Source: Anaerolineales bacterium UBA2317 | Lineage (GTDB): Bacteria > Chloroflexota > Anaerolineae > Anaerolineales > Villigracilaceae | Reading direction: 5' to 3' | DNA length: 23,652 bases | Assembly (NCBI GenBank): GCA_002345215.1 | Contig: DDVH01000006.1 | Location: forward strand, 129,645 to 153,296 | Shown: one piece after another, positions 1-7,576 of the stretch | Numbering within the stretch: the stretch's first letter is position 1 | Layout of the letters: each line of letters starts with the position of its first letter | Notes under the pieces: generated by a model | Databases searched by the model: none | What the model was told of the DNA's origin: nothing | Seen by the model: the letters and a program-made list of their open reading frames with translations, nothing else | Made by a program: the position numbers and the translations under genes

Positions 1-85
1 AGTGAACAGTGTTCAGTAATCAGTTGTGCGAGTTTATAACTGCAAAAAGATACTGTTCACTGGTAACTGATTACTGACAACTGAT
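1..85. repeat. Composite inverted repeat before the MFS gene
   Basis: Three nested inverted repeats fill this spacer: AGTGAACAGT (1-10) with ACTGTTCACT (52-61), CAGTAATCAGTT (14-25) with AACTGATTACTG (65-76), and ATCAGTTGT (19-27) with ACAACTGAT (77-85). All arms are perfect and nested, so the segment can form one long interrupted hairpin. The MFS start codon follows directly at 86, and there is no Shine-Dalgarno. The AACAGT/ACTGTT words recur at 10773-10793. I infer a dispersed, non-coding repeat; whether it also carries a promoter is not visible. Confidence 0.6.
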
Positions 86-1375
86 ATGTTACGAATCCCA
101 CCATCGTTACGTCATAAAAAATTTTTCTATCTTTGGTTAGGTCAACTTATCTCTATCACAGGCACCCAGATGCAACTTTGGGCTTTATTTTGGCATATCA
201 ATCAACTGAATGAAAACCCGATTGCATTGGGTGGAATTGGTGCGGCGCGCGTTTTGCCAATTATTATTTTTTCATTGATTGGTGGTGTGATGGCTGATTC
301 GCGCGATAGACGAAAAATTATGTTTGTGACTCAATCTATTGCCGCGTTGTTGATGTTATCTTTGGCTTTGTTCACGCAATTCGGGCAAATTACGATTTGG
401 CACATTTATGTGGTGACGGCATTGCAAGCGACCGTTGCCGCGTTTGATGCGCCTTCACGCCAAGCATTGATTCCAAATTTGTTGCCGAAAGAAGATTTGC
501 CGAATGGTTTTAGTATGACGTTTACTGCATTTCAAGCAGGCTCAGTGATTGGACCTGCATTATCAGGTATTGTGATTGCGTTTGCAGGGCAAGAGGCTGT
601 TTATTATTTCAATTCATTATCGTTTTTGGCGGTGATATTTGCTTTGTTTATGATTGGTGATGTGCCACAAACACTGGCTGAAAAACCTGTGGGGCTTGGG
701 CTTGAATCAATTCGTGAAGGCATTCAATTTATTCTTTCAAAACAAATTATTTTCTCTTCGATGATTTTAGATTTTATTGCTACATTTTTCGCATCGGCAA
801 GTACGCTCATGCCGATTATTGCGAAAGATGTTTTGAAAGTAGGTGTTCAAGAATATGGTTATCTTTCTGCCGCGCAAGCGGTTGGAGCAGTGTCGGTTGC
901 TTTGGTGATTTCGCAAGTGAAAGAGATTCGCAAACAAGGTTTATGGTTGCTTGGTTCTGTCATATTTTTTGGTTTTGCGGCGATTGTATTTGGCATCACC
1001 AAATCTTTCATCATTGCATGGATAGCAATTGCATTAATGGGTGCATCGGATGGAGTTAGTACGATTATTCGTAACACAATTCGTCAATTGCAAACACCTG
1101 ATTACATTCGTGGACGCATGACGAGTGTGAATCAAATATTTTTTCAGGGCGGTCCGCAACTTGGAGAAATTCGTGCAGGCGTCGTGGCTCAACTGTTTGG
1201 TGCGCCGTATGCAATTGTCAGCGGTGGAATTGGTTGTATTATCGGCACGCTTGCCATTGCGTGGAAGTGGAATCATTTGCCAAAATATAATGGTGATGAA
1301 CCGATTGAAGCAGGTGAGACTTCCACACCATCAAGTGGTGCTTCGATAATGGTTAATCGTGCACGGAAACCATAG
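86..1375 (+). CDS. MFS exporter, EntS/MFS_3-like
   Basis: A 429-residue integral membrane protein with about 12 hydrophobic segments, the usual size for the major facilitator superfamily. The loop after TM2 holds the MFS signature GGVMADSRDRRK (residues 66-77). The N-terminal FFYLWLGQLISITGTQMQ and the segment FDAPSRQALIPNLL around residue 125 are typical of the DHA3/MFS_3 branch (EntS, macrolide or siderophore exporters), so proton-driven efflux of a small molecule is likely; the substrate cannot be read. The Ser/Thr-rich hydrophilic tail is not needed for transport. The start lacks a ribosome binding site and abuts a repeat. The TAG stop lies inside another repeat shared with the convergent acyltransferase gene. 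It stands alone as a transcription unit. Confidence 0.88.
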   Translation: MLRIPPSLRHKKFFYLWLGQLISITGTQMQLWALFWHINQLNENPIALGGIGAARVLPIIIFSLIGGVMADSRDRRKIMFVTQSIAALLMLSLALFTQFGQITIWHIYVVTALQATVAAFDAPSRQALIPNLLPKEDLPNGFSMTFTAFQAGSVIGPALSGIVIAFAGQEAVYYFNSLSFLAVIFALFMIGDVPQTLAEKPVGLGLESIREGIQFILSKQIIFSSMILDFIATFFASASTLMPIIAKDVLKVGVQEYGYLSAAQAVGAVSVALVISQVKEIRKQGLWLLGSVIFFGFAAIVFGITKSFIIAWIAIALMGASDGVSTIIRNTIRQLQTPDYIRGRMTSVNQIFFQGGPQLGEIRAGVVAQLFGAPYAIVSGGIGCIIGTLAIAWKWNHLPKYNGDEPIEAGETSTPSSGASIMVNRARKP

Positions 1376-1401
1376 GGACACGGCGTCCCCGTATCTCTAC
1401 A
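1373..1401. repeat. GTAGGGGC-type palindromic repeat (degenerate copy)
   Basis: An imperfect palindrome starts TAGGGACACGG and ends with CTCTACA; GGGAC (1375-1379) pairs with GTCCC (1384-1388). It resembles the cleaner copies at 17963, 18442 and 19342. It begins with TAG on the plus strand and with TGTAG on the minus strand. Those two TAGs are exactly the stop codons of the two convergent genes, MFS (1373-1375) and acyltransferase (1399-1397). It may act as a bidirectional terminator, although no T-run follows. Confidence 0.55.
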
Positions 1402-2257
1402 ATGATTCAATTAAATTTTTCATCTCTTTCAACACCGCCTGATGAATTGCATCTGTATCATTCGTCCCCAAATCTTTGGCATAAATTGGGTTGCCAATTT
1501 GAATTGTCACGGTCACTGGTTTTTCGTTAAATAAAATCATGCCGAGCAATTGCAAAGCAGTAGCTAATTTTTCTTTTTCTTCTTTTGTTCGTTTTAATTT
1601 CAATAACGGATGATTTGCATATTTTTTTGCAACTACATTTCGTACCAACACAGGCAATATTGCCGCGTTGGGTGACATGCGAATAAACACGCCCACACTA
1701 TCTGTCCATTGATTTAATGACTCAACTGCGCCTGCATAAACATCTGGATCAGGTTCGATGTGACCTGCAGGAAATGTCAACGTCGCGCCTCCAGACTTAA
1801 GGTGAGAACTGACTTGCCTTACCAGCGACATTCTCTTCGCCGAATCATCGTACACATAAAACAATTGCTTGGTTGTATTGGGCAATTCATTTAAGAATGG
1901 TCGGTCTAAGGCGATGATATGCAAATCCTTTCTATTTAATGCCGCAAACAATGCGACGGTATCCGTCATGCCAGGGTGATTGGATAATGCTAAAAATGCT
2001 GAATCAGGTATCCGTTCAGGATGAATGACGCGAATATCTTTTACATATCGAAGTGTCAGATTCCATCCACCTGCGACGATTCCTTGTGAGCCAACAATAT
2101 CATCATATTCAATGACGTGTTTTGCAAAGGTCTCGGCAGGTTTACGAAATAATAGTCTCAATAATTTTGCAAGTAGCGGATAATTTTTCCAACCAAATGA
2201 TTCAACCAAATCATCAAGGTTGATGTTTGTCAGCGTTTCAAGTTGTTTTGGATTCAT
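1397..2257 (-). CDS. PlsC-like 1-acylglycerol-3-phosphate acyltransferase
   Basis: This 286-residue protein has the two hallmark PlsC/LPLAT blocks: NHPGMTD with the HX4D catalytic pair (His94, Asp99), and FPAGHIEPD at about 162-170, equivalent to the FPEG block that binds the glycerol phosphate. The Glu of FPEG is Ala here. By family it would transfer an acyl chain to a lyso-phospholipid or related acceptor at the membrane inner face; no strong membrane anchor is visible. The start codon overlaps the clpS stop as ATGA (2257-2254), implying translational coupling. It is the last gene of the aldo/keto reductase-clpS operon. The acceptor could be something other than lysophosphatidate, since FPEG is altered. 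Confidence 0.8.
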   Translation of the reverse strand: MNPKQLETLTNINLDDLVESFGWKNYPLLAKLLRLLFRKPAETFAKHVIEYDDIVGSQGIVAGGWNLTLRYVKDIRVIHPERIPDSAFLALSNHPGMTDTVALFAALNRKDLHIIALDRPFLNELPNTTKQLFYVYDDSAKRMSLVRQVSSHLKSGGATLTFPAGHIEPDPDVYAGAVESLNQWTDSVGVFIRMSPNAAILPVLVRNVVAKKYANHPLLKLKRTKEEKEKLATALQLLGMILFNEKPVTVTIQIGNPIYAKDLGTNDTDAIHQAVLKEMKNLIESL

Positions 2258-2556
2258 TCAGGCTCAATCGAAAAATGTAATGGAAAACCTTCTAGCCCTG
2301 CCGCGAAATGTGCTTTGTTGACCCGATTCTCTGCTTCGCTTTTGGGTAACGTTTGCACATACGCATTGCCTTTGATATGTGCCGTCATCATAATATCTGT
2401 GGCTTTATCGATAGCAAGAAAAAAGATGTTGGTGAGTACATGCACGACAAAATTCATCGGAGTCGCATCATCATTATGAATGATGACGCGATACAACGGC
2501 TCGAGATGTGTTTCAGTTTCTTCTATGATTTCAATTTCAGGAATTACTTGATTCAT
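2254..2556 (-). CDS. clpS: ATP-dependent Clp protease adaptor ClpS
   Basis: A 100-residue protein matching ClpS over nearly its full length. The core reads YRVIIHNDDATPMNFVV (residues 22-38), with the NDD and TPM motifs of the N-degron pocket (Asn28, Asp29, Met33) and a conserved His60 in the TAHIKG helix. ClpS delivers N-end-rule substrates to ClpA or ClpC of the Clp protease; no Clp ATPase gene is in this window. The first 20 residues are a flexible acidic arm, as in other ClpS proteins. It sits 61 bases after the aldo/keto reductase gene and overlaps the acyltransferase gene by four bases. No strong ribosome binding site precedes the start. Confidence 0.9.
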   Translation of the reverse strand: MNQVIPEIEIIEETETHLEPLYRVIIHNDDATPMNFVVHVLTNIFFLAIDKATDIMMTAHIKGNAYVQTLPKSEAENRVNKAHFAAGLEGFPLHFSIEPE

Positions 2557-2561
2557 TTTTT

Positions 2562-2590
2562 ACCACGAAGTGTCACAAAGATTAACGAAG
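2562..2590. repeat. CCACGAAG-type intergenic repeat fragment
   Basis: The spacer between the aldo/keto reductase and clpS genes contains ACCACGAAG, then CACAAAG and AACGAAG. These words recall the dispersed CCACGAAG/CACGAAG spacer repeats common in several environmental phyla, and they are related to the CCACAGAG hairpin at 22828-22887. No gene or terminator is visible here. Confidence 0.35.
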
Positions 2591-2617
2591 AAAAAATCTT
2601 TCCTCTTTCTTCTTTCA

Positions 2618-3430
2618 TTATTTGTTAAGTGAATCAATTTCTTCTTTTGTTAAATTAATCTCTGCCGCCTCAAAATTTTCTTTGATATGGTCTGAGTTGG
2701 TTGACATCGGAATTGTAATAATATTGGGTTGTGAAATGACCCAAGCCAGTGCAATTTGAAAAATAGTTTTATTATGTGTTTTGGCAACGGCTTCTAAAGT
2801 TTTATTTGAACGCATATTGCCTTTATCTAATGGCTCATAAGCGGTGAGAAAAATATTATTTTGTTGGCAATGTTCTAAAACACCGTTTTTGACATACGAA
2901 CGGTCTGACAAACTATATGGCACTTGATTGGTGATAATGGACGTTTCAGAAAGTTCTCCCGCTTGTTTCAATAATTTCAAATTAAAGTTGCTCACGCCGA
3001 GATGTTTTACTTTTCCATCTTTTACTAATTTATTTAATGCGCGAAATGTATCGTCATATTTGCTTCCAACAGAGGGCCAGTGGATGAGATACAAATCAAT
3101 ATAGTCCATTTGTAATCTTTGTAAACTTTTTTCACACGAATGAAGCACATCATCATATCTTAAATGAGATGGCATGACTTTTGATGTGATGAATAAATTT
3201 TCTCTTTTTACATTTGATTCACGAATTGCCTGACCAAGCAATTCTTCGGCATGTCCGCTGGCATACATTTCGGCGGTGTCAAAATGAGTATAGCCAACGT
3301 CTAATGCTGAACGAAGAGCGATTCGATGAGCAGAATCAAGTTTCAAGTTAGGAGTCGAGCCGCCACCGATATTCCAAGTGCCGAATCCGATTTTGGGGAG
3401 TGTCACGTTTGCGAGGGTTTCGTATTTCAT
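2618..3430 (-). CDS. Aldo/keto reductase
   Basis: A 270-residue TIM-barrel aldo/keto reductase, a normal family length. The catalytic tetrad is complete: Asp51 and Tyr56 in HFDTAEMYASG, Lys84 in FITSKVMP and His117 in YLIHWPS. SNF (147-149) and NQVPYSL (169-175) are also typical. It should reduce aldehydes or ketones with NAD(P)H in the cytosol. One oddity is that the cofactor-phosphate loop, usually IPKS, is IPMS (Met242), removing the Lys that normally contacts the 2'-phosphate of NADPH. NADH preference is therefore possible, which is an inference. It leads the operon with clpS and the acyltransferase. A -10 box lies six bases from the ATG with no Shine-Dalgarno, suggesting a leaderless message. 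Confidence 0.9.
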   Translation of the reverse strand: MKYETLANVTLPKIGFGTWNIGGGSTPNLKLDSAHRIALRSALDVGYTHFDTAEMYASGHAEELLGQAIRESNVKRENLFITSKVMPSHLRYDDVLHSCEKSLQRLQMDYIDLYLIHWPSVGSKYDDTFRALNKLVKDGKVKHLGVSNFNLKLLKQAGELSETSIITNQVPYSLSDRSYVKNGVLEHCQQNNIFLTAYEPLDKGNMRSNKTLEAVAKTHNKTIFQIALAWVISQPNIITIPMSTNSDHIKENFEAAEINLTKEEIDSLNK

Positions 3431-3436
3431 ATCTGT

Positions 3437-3442
3437 ATTTTA
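3437..3442 (-). promoter_or_regulatory. -10 box of the aldo/keto reductase operon (leaderless)
   Basis: On the minus strand TAAAAT is followed by six bases and then the ATG at 3430. A transcript starting seven bases after the box would begin at or next to the start codon. The -35 region is weak: AGGACA lies about 20 bases upstream. There is no Shine-Dalgarno before this ATG. The remaining intergenic DNA up to 3533 holds no other gene. Confidence 0.45.
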
Positions 3443-3533
3443 ACCTTAATCTTATCCACATTTGTCCTTTTCATCTGCACAATTTCTGCACATTTGATTT
3501 GTATCATACGGGAAAAATAAATAGGAGTACAAC

Positions 3534-4847
3534 ATGTTACAAAATTTTTGGAAAAATAAAACTTTACGAAATGTAAGCATTGGCGTTTTGGTCGTCATTA
3601 TTTTGTTTACATTGGTACGCGGATTTTCACCCGCCAATGCCAGCAATGTACCAAGCACTGAAGCACAAGTCGTTTCACTTGAGGTGGCTGAAACCATTGA
3701 AACTTCTGGCACATTGCAAGCCCAGCCGTTTGCTAGCCTTACTTGGAAAACCAGTGGTGTGGTTGAGTCTGTCAATGTAGAGGTTGGAGATTTTGTGAAG
3801 GCTGGAGATATTCTTTTGACTCTGCAACCTGAAAGCACATCTGCCAGTATTGTATCGGCTCAGGCTGACCTGATAACTGCTCAAGAAAATTTAGAAGATG
3901 TTTTATCTTCGGGTACAGGTGTGGCGCAAGCCGCCATTGATTTGAAAGAGGCTCAAGAGGATTATGACAAAGCCGTTAATTATTTGAAGTATTTGCAAAC
4001 AGACCAAAAAGTTCCACAAACAAAATATACGGCTGAATTAGTACAAACTCGCAATGGTTGGGAATATAGATATGAAGCCGAAAATTTCAAAGGACCTGCT
4101 CCGAAAGAATGGATTATAGATGCTGAAAATGATTTGGCATTGAAAAAAGGTTTGTTAGATGATGCCCAACGTGAATATGACAGATTATTAGCAGGCGAAG
4201 AATCAAATGAAGTGTTGGCGGCAAGAGCACAAGTAGAAGCGGCGCAAACGACTGTCAATTCTTTGTATATCATTGCGCCTTTTGATGGACAAGTATTGTC
4301 TATTGATAATCAAGTAGGTGATTCTATTACTGCAAATGAGTTACCGGTGAACTTGGCAAACTTGAATCAACTGTATGTTGAAACACAAGTAGATGAATCA
4401 GATATTGCTAATGTCAAATTGGGCAACCAAGCCGAAATCACGTTAGATGCGGTAAGTGGAGTCACGTTTACAGGTCAGGTATCGGCAATCAATCCAGTTG
4501 GTGAAGCGGTTTCAGGTTTGGTCAAATATTCAGTTCGGATTGATTTAGATAAAGTAGATGCAGATGTTTTCTTACCACTTGGTGCAACTGCTAATGTGGT
4601 TATCAAAATAAAAGATGCAACTTCAACATTGGCGGTGCCGATTACTGCGATTCAAAATGATACTCAAGGCGAGTTTGTGTGGGTGATTGAAAGTGACGGT
4701 TCAACACGACGTGTAGATGTGGTGGGCGGTGTGATTGTGGGTGACATGGTTGCTGTAACTGGTGATTTACAAGTTGGTGAACGTATTTCAACGGTTCGTG
4801 CAAATACAGGTTTTGAAGCACCGAATCCTTTTCAAGGAGGACAATGA
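3534..4847 (+). CDS. Periplasmic-adaptor (MacA/HlyD/YknX-like) subunit of ABC exporter
   Basis: A 437-residue membrane fusion protein. One N-terminal transmembrane helix (about 13-29) anchors it. The first half-lipoyl segment is at 68-100 (WKTSGVVESVNVEVGD), followed by a charged coiled-coil hairpin (about 105-240) whose tip is broken by an aromatic stretch around 174-193. The second lipoyl half has IIAPFDGQVLSIDNQVGD (246-263), then beta-barrel domains with TQVDESDIANVKLG. It is the adaptor of a tripartite exporter with the next two genes, as in MacAB or Bacillus YknXYZ. AGGAG at 3523-3527 sits six bases before the ATG. Its stop overlaps the next start. If the host lacks an outer membrane, the YknX comparison is the better one. 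Confidence 0.85.
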   Translation: MLQNFWKNKTLRNVSIGVLVVIILFTLVRGFSPANASNVPSTEAQVVSLEVAETIETSGTLQAQPFASLTWKTSGVVESVNVEVGDFVKAGDILLTLQPESTSASIVSAQADLITAQENLEDVLSSGTGVAQAAIDLKEAQEDYDKAVNYLKYLQTDQKVPQTKYTAELVQTRNGWEYRYEAENFKGPAPKEWIIDAENDLALKKGLLDDAQREYDRLLAGEESNEVLAARAQVEAAQTTVNSLYIIAPFDGQVLSIDNQVGDSITANELPVNLANLNQLYVETQVDESDIANVKLGNQAEITLDAVSGVTFTGQVSAINPVGEAVSGLVKYSVRIDLDKVDADVFLPLGATANVVIKIKDATSTLAVPITAIQNDTQGEFVWVIESDGSTRRVDVVGGVIVGDMVAVTGDLQVGERISTVRANTGFEAPNPFQGGQ

Positions 4848-5563
4848 TGATTCAAGCGGAAGGGTTGACAAAAATTTATCAGATGGGCGATAACGAAGTG
4901 CGTGCTTTAGATGGAACAAGCTTCTCGATTGAAAAAGGTGAGATGCTTGCGATTATGGGACCTTCTGGTTCTGGCAAAAGTACGTTGATGTCTATCATCG
5001 GCTGTTTGGATGTGCCTTCAAGTGGAACATATATTTTAGATGGCGTATCTGTTGAGAATATGGATGAAACCAAATTGGCTGAAATTCGTGGCAGAAAAAT
5101 TGGATTTGTGTTTCAACAATTTAATTTGTTAGCCCGCACGAGTGCTTTAGAAAATGTGATGTTGCCTTTAACGTATGCAGGCATTACTGGAAAAGATAGA
5201 CAAGACCGTGCTTTCAAAGCCTTAGACCGTGTTGGGCTTGGTGAACGAACACATCATGCACCAAATGAACTTTCTGGTGGTCAGCAACAACGTGTGGCGA
5301 TTGCAAGAGCATTGGTCAATGAACCTGCGATTTTGTTAGCAGATGAACCTACCGGCGCATTGGATAGTAAAACAGGTGTTGAGATTATGAATCTATTTCA
5401 AAATCTTCATGAAGAGCATGGTCAGACGGTGATTTTGGTAACGCATGATGCGTATGTGGCAAAACATACCAAACGAATTATCAAAATTTCGGATGGCAAA
5501 ATTGTTTCGGATGAAGTGAATAAGAACCCAATCAAAGCCGGTACGCCGCGTGGTGATGAATAA
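4844..5563 (+). CDS. ABC transporter ATPase, MacB/LolD/YknY type
   Basis: A 239-residue ATPase with all ABC motifs: Walker A GPSGSGKST (39-47), Q-loop FVFQQFN, signature LSGGQQQR, Walker B ILLADEPTGALD and the H-loop VTHD. The FNLLARTSALENVMLPL segment is typical of the LolD/MacB/YknY branch, which powers mechanotransmission permeases rather than ordinary channel exporters. The listed ATG (4844) overlaps the adaptor stop as ATGA. The second ATG at 4847 is spaced better (6 rather than 3 bases) from AGGAGG at 4835-4840, so translation probably starts there. The permease follows after 11 bases. Confidence 0.93.
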   Translation: MMIQAEGLTKIYQMGDNEVRALDGTSFSIEKGEMLAIMGPSGSGKSTLMSIIGCLDVPSSGTYILDGVSVENMDETKLAEIRGRKIGFVFQQFNLLARTSALENVMLPLTYAGITGKDRQDRAFKALDRVGLGERTHHAPNELSGGQQQRVAIARALVNEPAILLADEPTGALDSKTGVEIMNLFQNLHEEHGQTVILVTHDAYVAKHTKRIIKISDGKIVSDEVNKNPIKAGTPRGDE

Positions 5564-5574
5564 AGGATATTAAG

Positions 5575-6813
5575 ATGTTATTTTCAGAAAATTTCAAAAT
5601 TGCAATTCGCGCCTTGCGTGCCAATAAATTACGTTCTATTCTTACTATTTTAGGAATTGTGATTGGCGTAGCCACCGTTGTAGCATTGCTTTCGATTGGT
5701 AAAGGTGCAACGGCGAGTATTACGAGTCAAATTCAAAGTGGCGGCTCAAATTTATTGACCGTATCACCCGGCAGAATGCAAACAGGTTTTCCCGGAGTAG
5801 GTCAAAGCCAACAACCAAGTTATTTATATTATGAAGATTATGAATTGCTAGAAAGTAACTTGACGAATAATGTTTCCGCGATTGTGCCAGCAGTGCAATC
5901 TTCGTATGTTGTCAAATTTGGGGATGAAAGTTTTACTGCCACAATTGTAGGTGTGATGGAAGAACAAAAAGATGTGCGTTCTTTGACAGTATTAGACGGA
6001 CGCTTCATCACAGACGGGGATAATAAATCGCAAGCCTTAGTCGTTGTTTTAGGGAATGGCATTGCTGAAGATTTATTTGGAAGTCTTTCTCCGATTGGTA
6101 AAACGATTTCCATCAATGGAATTAAGTTTCAAGTGGTTGGTGTGTTAGAAGCCAAAGGCGCATCTATTGGGTCACCAGATGAAAATATATTTATTCCTAT
6201 TGAAACAGGCTATCTCAAACTGTTTGGTGACTCAGCCCTGCATAACGGCAAAAAGACAATCAATAATATTCTTGTTTCAGTTGAGTCAACAGATTCTATG
6301 GATACTGTCTCAGCCCAAATTGAATACATGCTTCGTCGCTCGCATGATTTGAAACCTTCAGATGAATCCGATTTCAATGTCATGAATCAATCAGATACAT
6401 TAGAAACATTAAATACAGTCACACAAACGCTAACCATTTTTCTTGGAGCCATTGCAGGTATTTCATTGCTCGTTGGTGGCATTGGGATTATGAACATTAT
6501 GCTTGTTTCTGTTACCGAACGAACAAAAGAAATCGGTTTGAGAAAAGCCGTAGGTGCAACCAAGAATCAAATTTTGACTCAGTTCTTAATTGAAACAGTC
6601 ACATTGAGTTTGCTGGGCGGGGTTGTTGGAATTTTGCTCGGCGTTGGCATTGCCAGTGTATTTTCAGCCACTGGATTAATCGCCTCACTCATCACCGCCG
6701 ATTCGATTCTGCTGGCATTCTTTTTCTCACTTATCATCGGAGTATTCTTCGGTTTGTATCCCGCTTTCCGCGCCGCAAACTTACATCCAATGGTGGCGTT
6801 GAGGTATGAATAG
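5575..6813 (+). CDS. ABC transporter permease, MacB/FtsX type
   Basis: A 412-residue permease with the MacB arrangement: TM1 near 19-40 after an amphipathic start (NFKIAIRALRANKLRS), a large extracytoplasmic MacB_PCD domain (about 42-275), then three transmembrane helices in a FtsX domain. The FtsX part contains GIMNIMLVSVTERTKEIGLRKAVGA, a strongly conserved block of this family. By family it does not form a channel but couples ATP hydrolysis to movement of the external adaptor, exporting peptides, antibiotics or lipids. It is co-transcribed with the adaptor and ATPase. AAAGGA precedes the ATG by about 8 bases. The TAG stop lies in the AGAAAGTGG repeat. Confidence 0.92.
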   Translation: MLFSENFKIAIRALRANKLRSILTILGIVIGVATVVALLSIGKGATASITSQIQSGGSNLLTVSPGRMQTGFPGVGQSQQPSYLYYEDYELLESNLTNNVSAIVPAVQSSYVVKFGDESFTATIVGVMEEQKDVRSLTVLDGRFITDGDNKSQALVVVLGNGIAEDLFGSLSPIGKTISINGIKFQVVGVLEAKGASIGSPDENIFIPIETGYLKLFGDSALHNGKKTINNILVSVESTDSMDTVSAQIEYMLRRSHDLKPSDESDFNVMNQSDTLETLNTVTQTLTIFLGAIAGISLLVGGIGIMNIMLVSVTERTKEIGLRKAVGATKNQILTQFLIETVTLSLLGGVVGILLGVGIASVFSATGLIASLITADSILLAFFFSLIIGVFFGLYPAFRAANLHPMVALRYE

Positions 6814-6862
6814 AAAGTAGAAAGTGGTAAGTACAAATTAAATTTCTAACCGCCCACTTTCT
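6811..6862. repeat. AGAAAGTGG inverted repeat after the ABC operon
   Basis: AGAAAGTGG (6819-6827) pairs perfectly with CCACTTTCT (6854-6862) across a 26-base loop, extendable by three more pairs including one G-U. The left arm is preceded by a second AGAAAGT (6813-6819). The first bases give the permease its TAG stop. No T-run follows, so it is only a weak candidate terminator. It is probably one more dispersed intergenic repeat type. Confidence 0.5.
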
Positions 6863-6897
6863 ATTCACTGCTTTCCAATTTTATTTATCTGTTCTCT

Positions 6898-6903
6898 TAT
6901 AAT
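6898..6903 (+). promoter_or_regulatory. -10 box of the response regulator gene (leaderless)
   Basis: A perfect TATAAT is followed by six bases and then the ATG at 6910, so transcription should start at about the A of the start codon. No Shine-Dalgarno is present. A weak -35 (TTTCCA, 6872-6877) is 20 bases upstream. This suggests the two-component pair has its own promoter, separate from the ABC operon. Confidence 0.6.
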
Positions 6904-6909
6904 AAACCT

Positions 6910-7575
6910 ATGCCCAAAAAAATTCTGCTCGTTGATGACGAATCCGAAATCCTTGAAATTTGCCAAGACTATCTCAAGGCTTCGGGTTATGACGTGGTCA
7001 CTGCAAAAAATGGCGCACAAGGATTAATCTCAACGCGGCGTGAAAAACCAGATTTAATCGTCACCGATTTAATGATGCCAGAACTAGATGGCATTGATTT
7101 AATTCGTACTCTTCGTAAAGAAAGCAACGTACCGATTATTATGTTAACTGCACGAGTTGAAGAAACTGATAAATTAATCGGTTTAGAAATCGGCGCAGAT
7201 GATTACATTACCAAACCGTTTAGTCCGCGTGAGTTGGTGGCGCGCGTAAAAGTTGTATTACGAAGAGTCGCTGGCGATGCGAATGCAGAAATGATCCGCG
7301 TAGAAAATGTTTCACTAGACAGAAGCAACTATAAAGTCCAGATAGAGGCGCGTGAAATTTCTTTAACACCAACCGAATTTGAAATCATGGCAATCTTAAT
7401 GAGTCAGCCTGGCAGAATTTTTTCTCGTAATCAATTATTAAATGCGGCGCATGGTGTTGCATTTGAAAGTTATGAACGCGCAATTGATTCGCACATCCGC
7501 AACTTACGCCGCAAATTAGAACCTGATGATTTAATTATCACGGTGCATGGCGTGGGTTATAAATTCGAGGTCTAA
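6910..7575 (+). CDS. OmpR/PhoB-family response regulator
   Basis: A 221-residue two-domain regulator. The receiver domain (about 3-118) has the acidic pair Asp9-Asp10, phosphoacceptor Asp53 in VTDLMMPELDG, Thr79 and Lys101 in ITKPF, so it should be fully functional. The C-terminal winged helix (about 127-221) has the OmpR-type SHIRNLRRKLEPDD and VHGVGYKF blocks. It binds DNA when phosphorylated by its partner kinase, encoded immediately downstream. The adjacent ABC exporter operon is a reasonable target by analogy with exporter-linked two-component systems, but no operator was demonstrated. It is likely translated from a leaderless message. Confidence 0.93.
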   Translation: MPKKILLVDDESEILEICQDYLKASGYDVVTAKNGAQGLISTRREKPDLIVTDLMMPELDGIDLIRTLRKESNVPIIMLTARVEETDKLIGLEIGADDYITKPFSPRELVARVKVVLRRVAGDANAEMIRVENVSLDRSNYKVQIEAREISLTPTEFEIMAILMSQPGRIFSRNQLLNAAHGVAFESYERAIDSHIRNLRRKLEPDDLIITVHGVGYKFEV

Positions 7576-7576
7576 C

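Noticed and set aside
3452..3838. Minus-strand frame of 128 codons over the adaptor gene
   Set aside because: Shadow of a well-supported gene on the plus strand; no domain or membrane pattern of its own.
7547..7576. Upstream ATG for the HAMP kinase
   Set aside because: It overlaps the response regulator gene by 29 bases; 7577 has GAGG at good spacing and starts just after the regulator stop.
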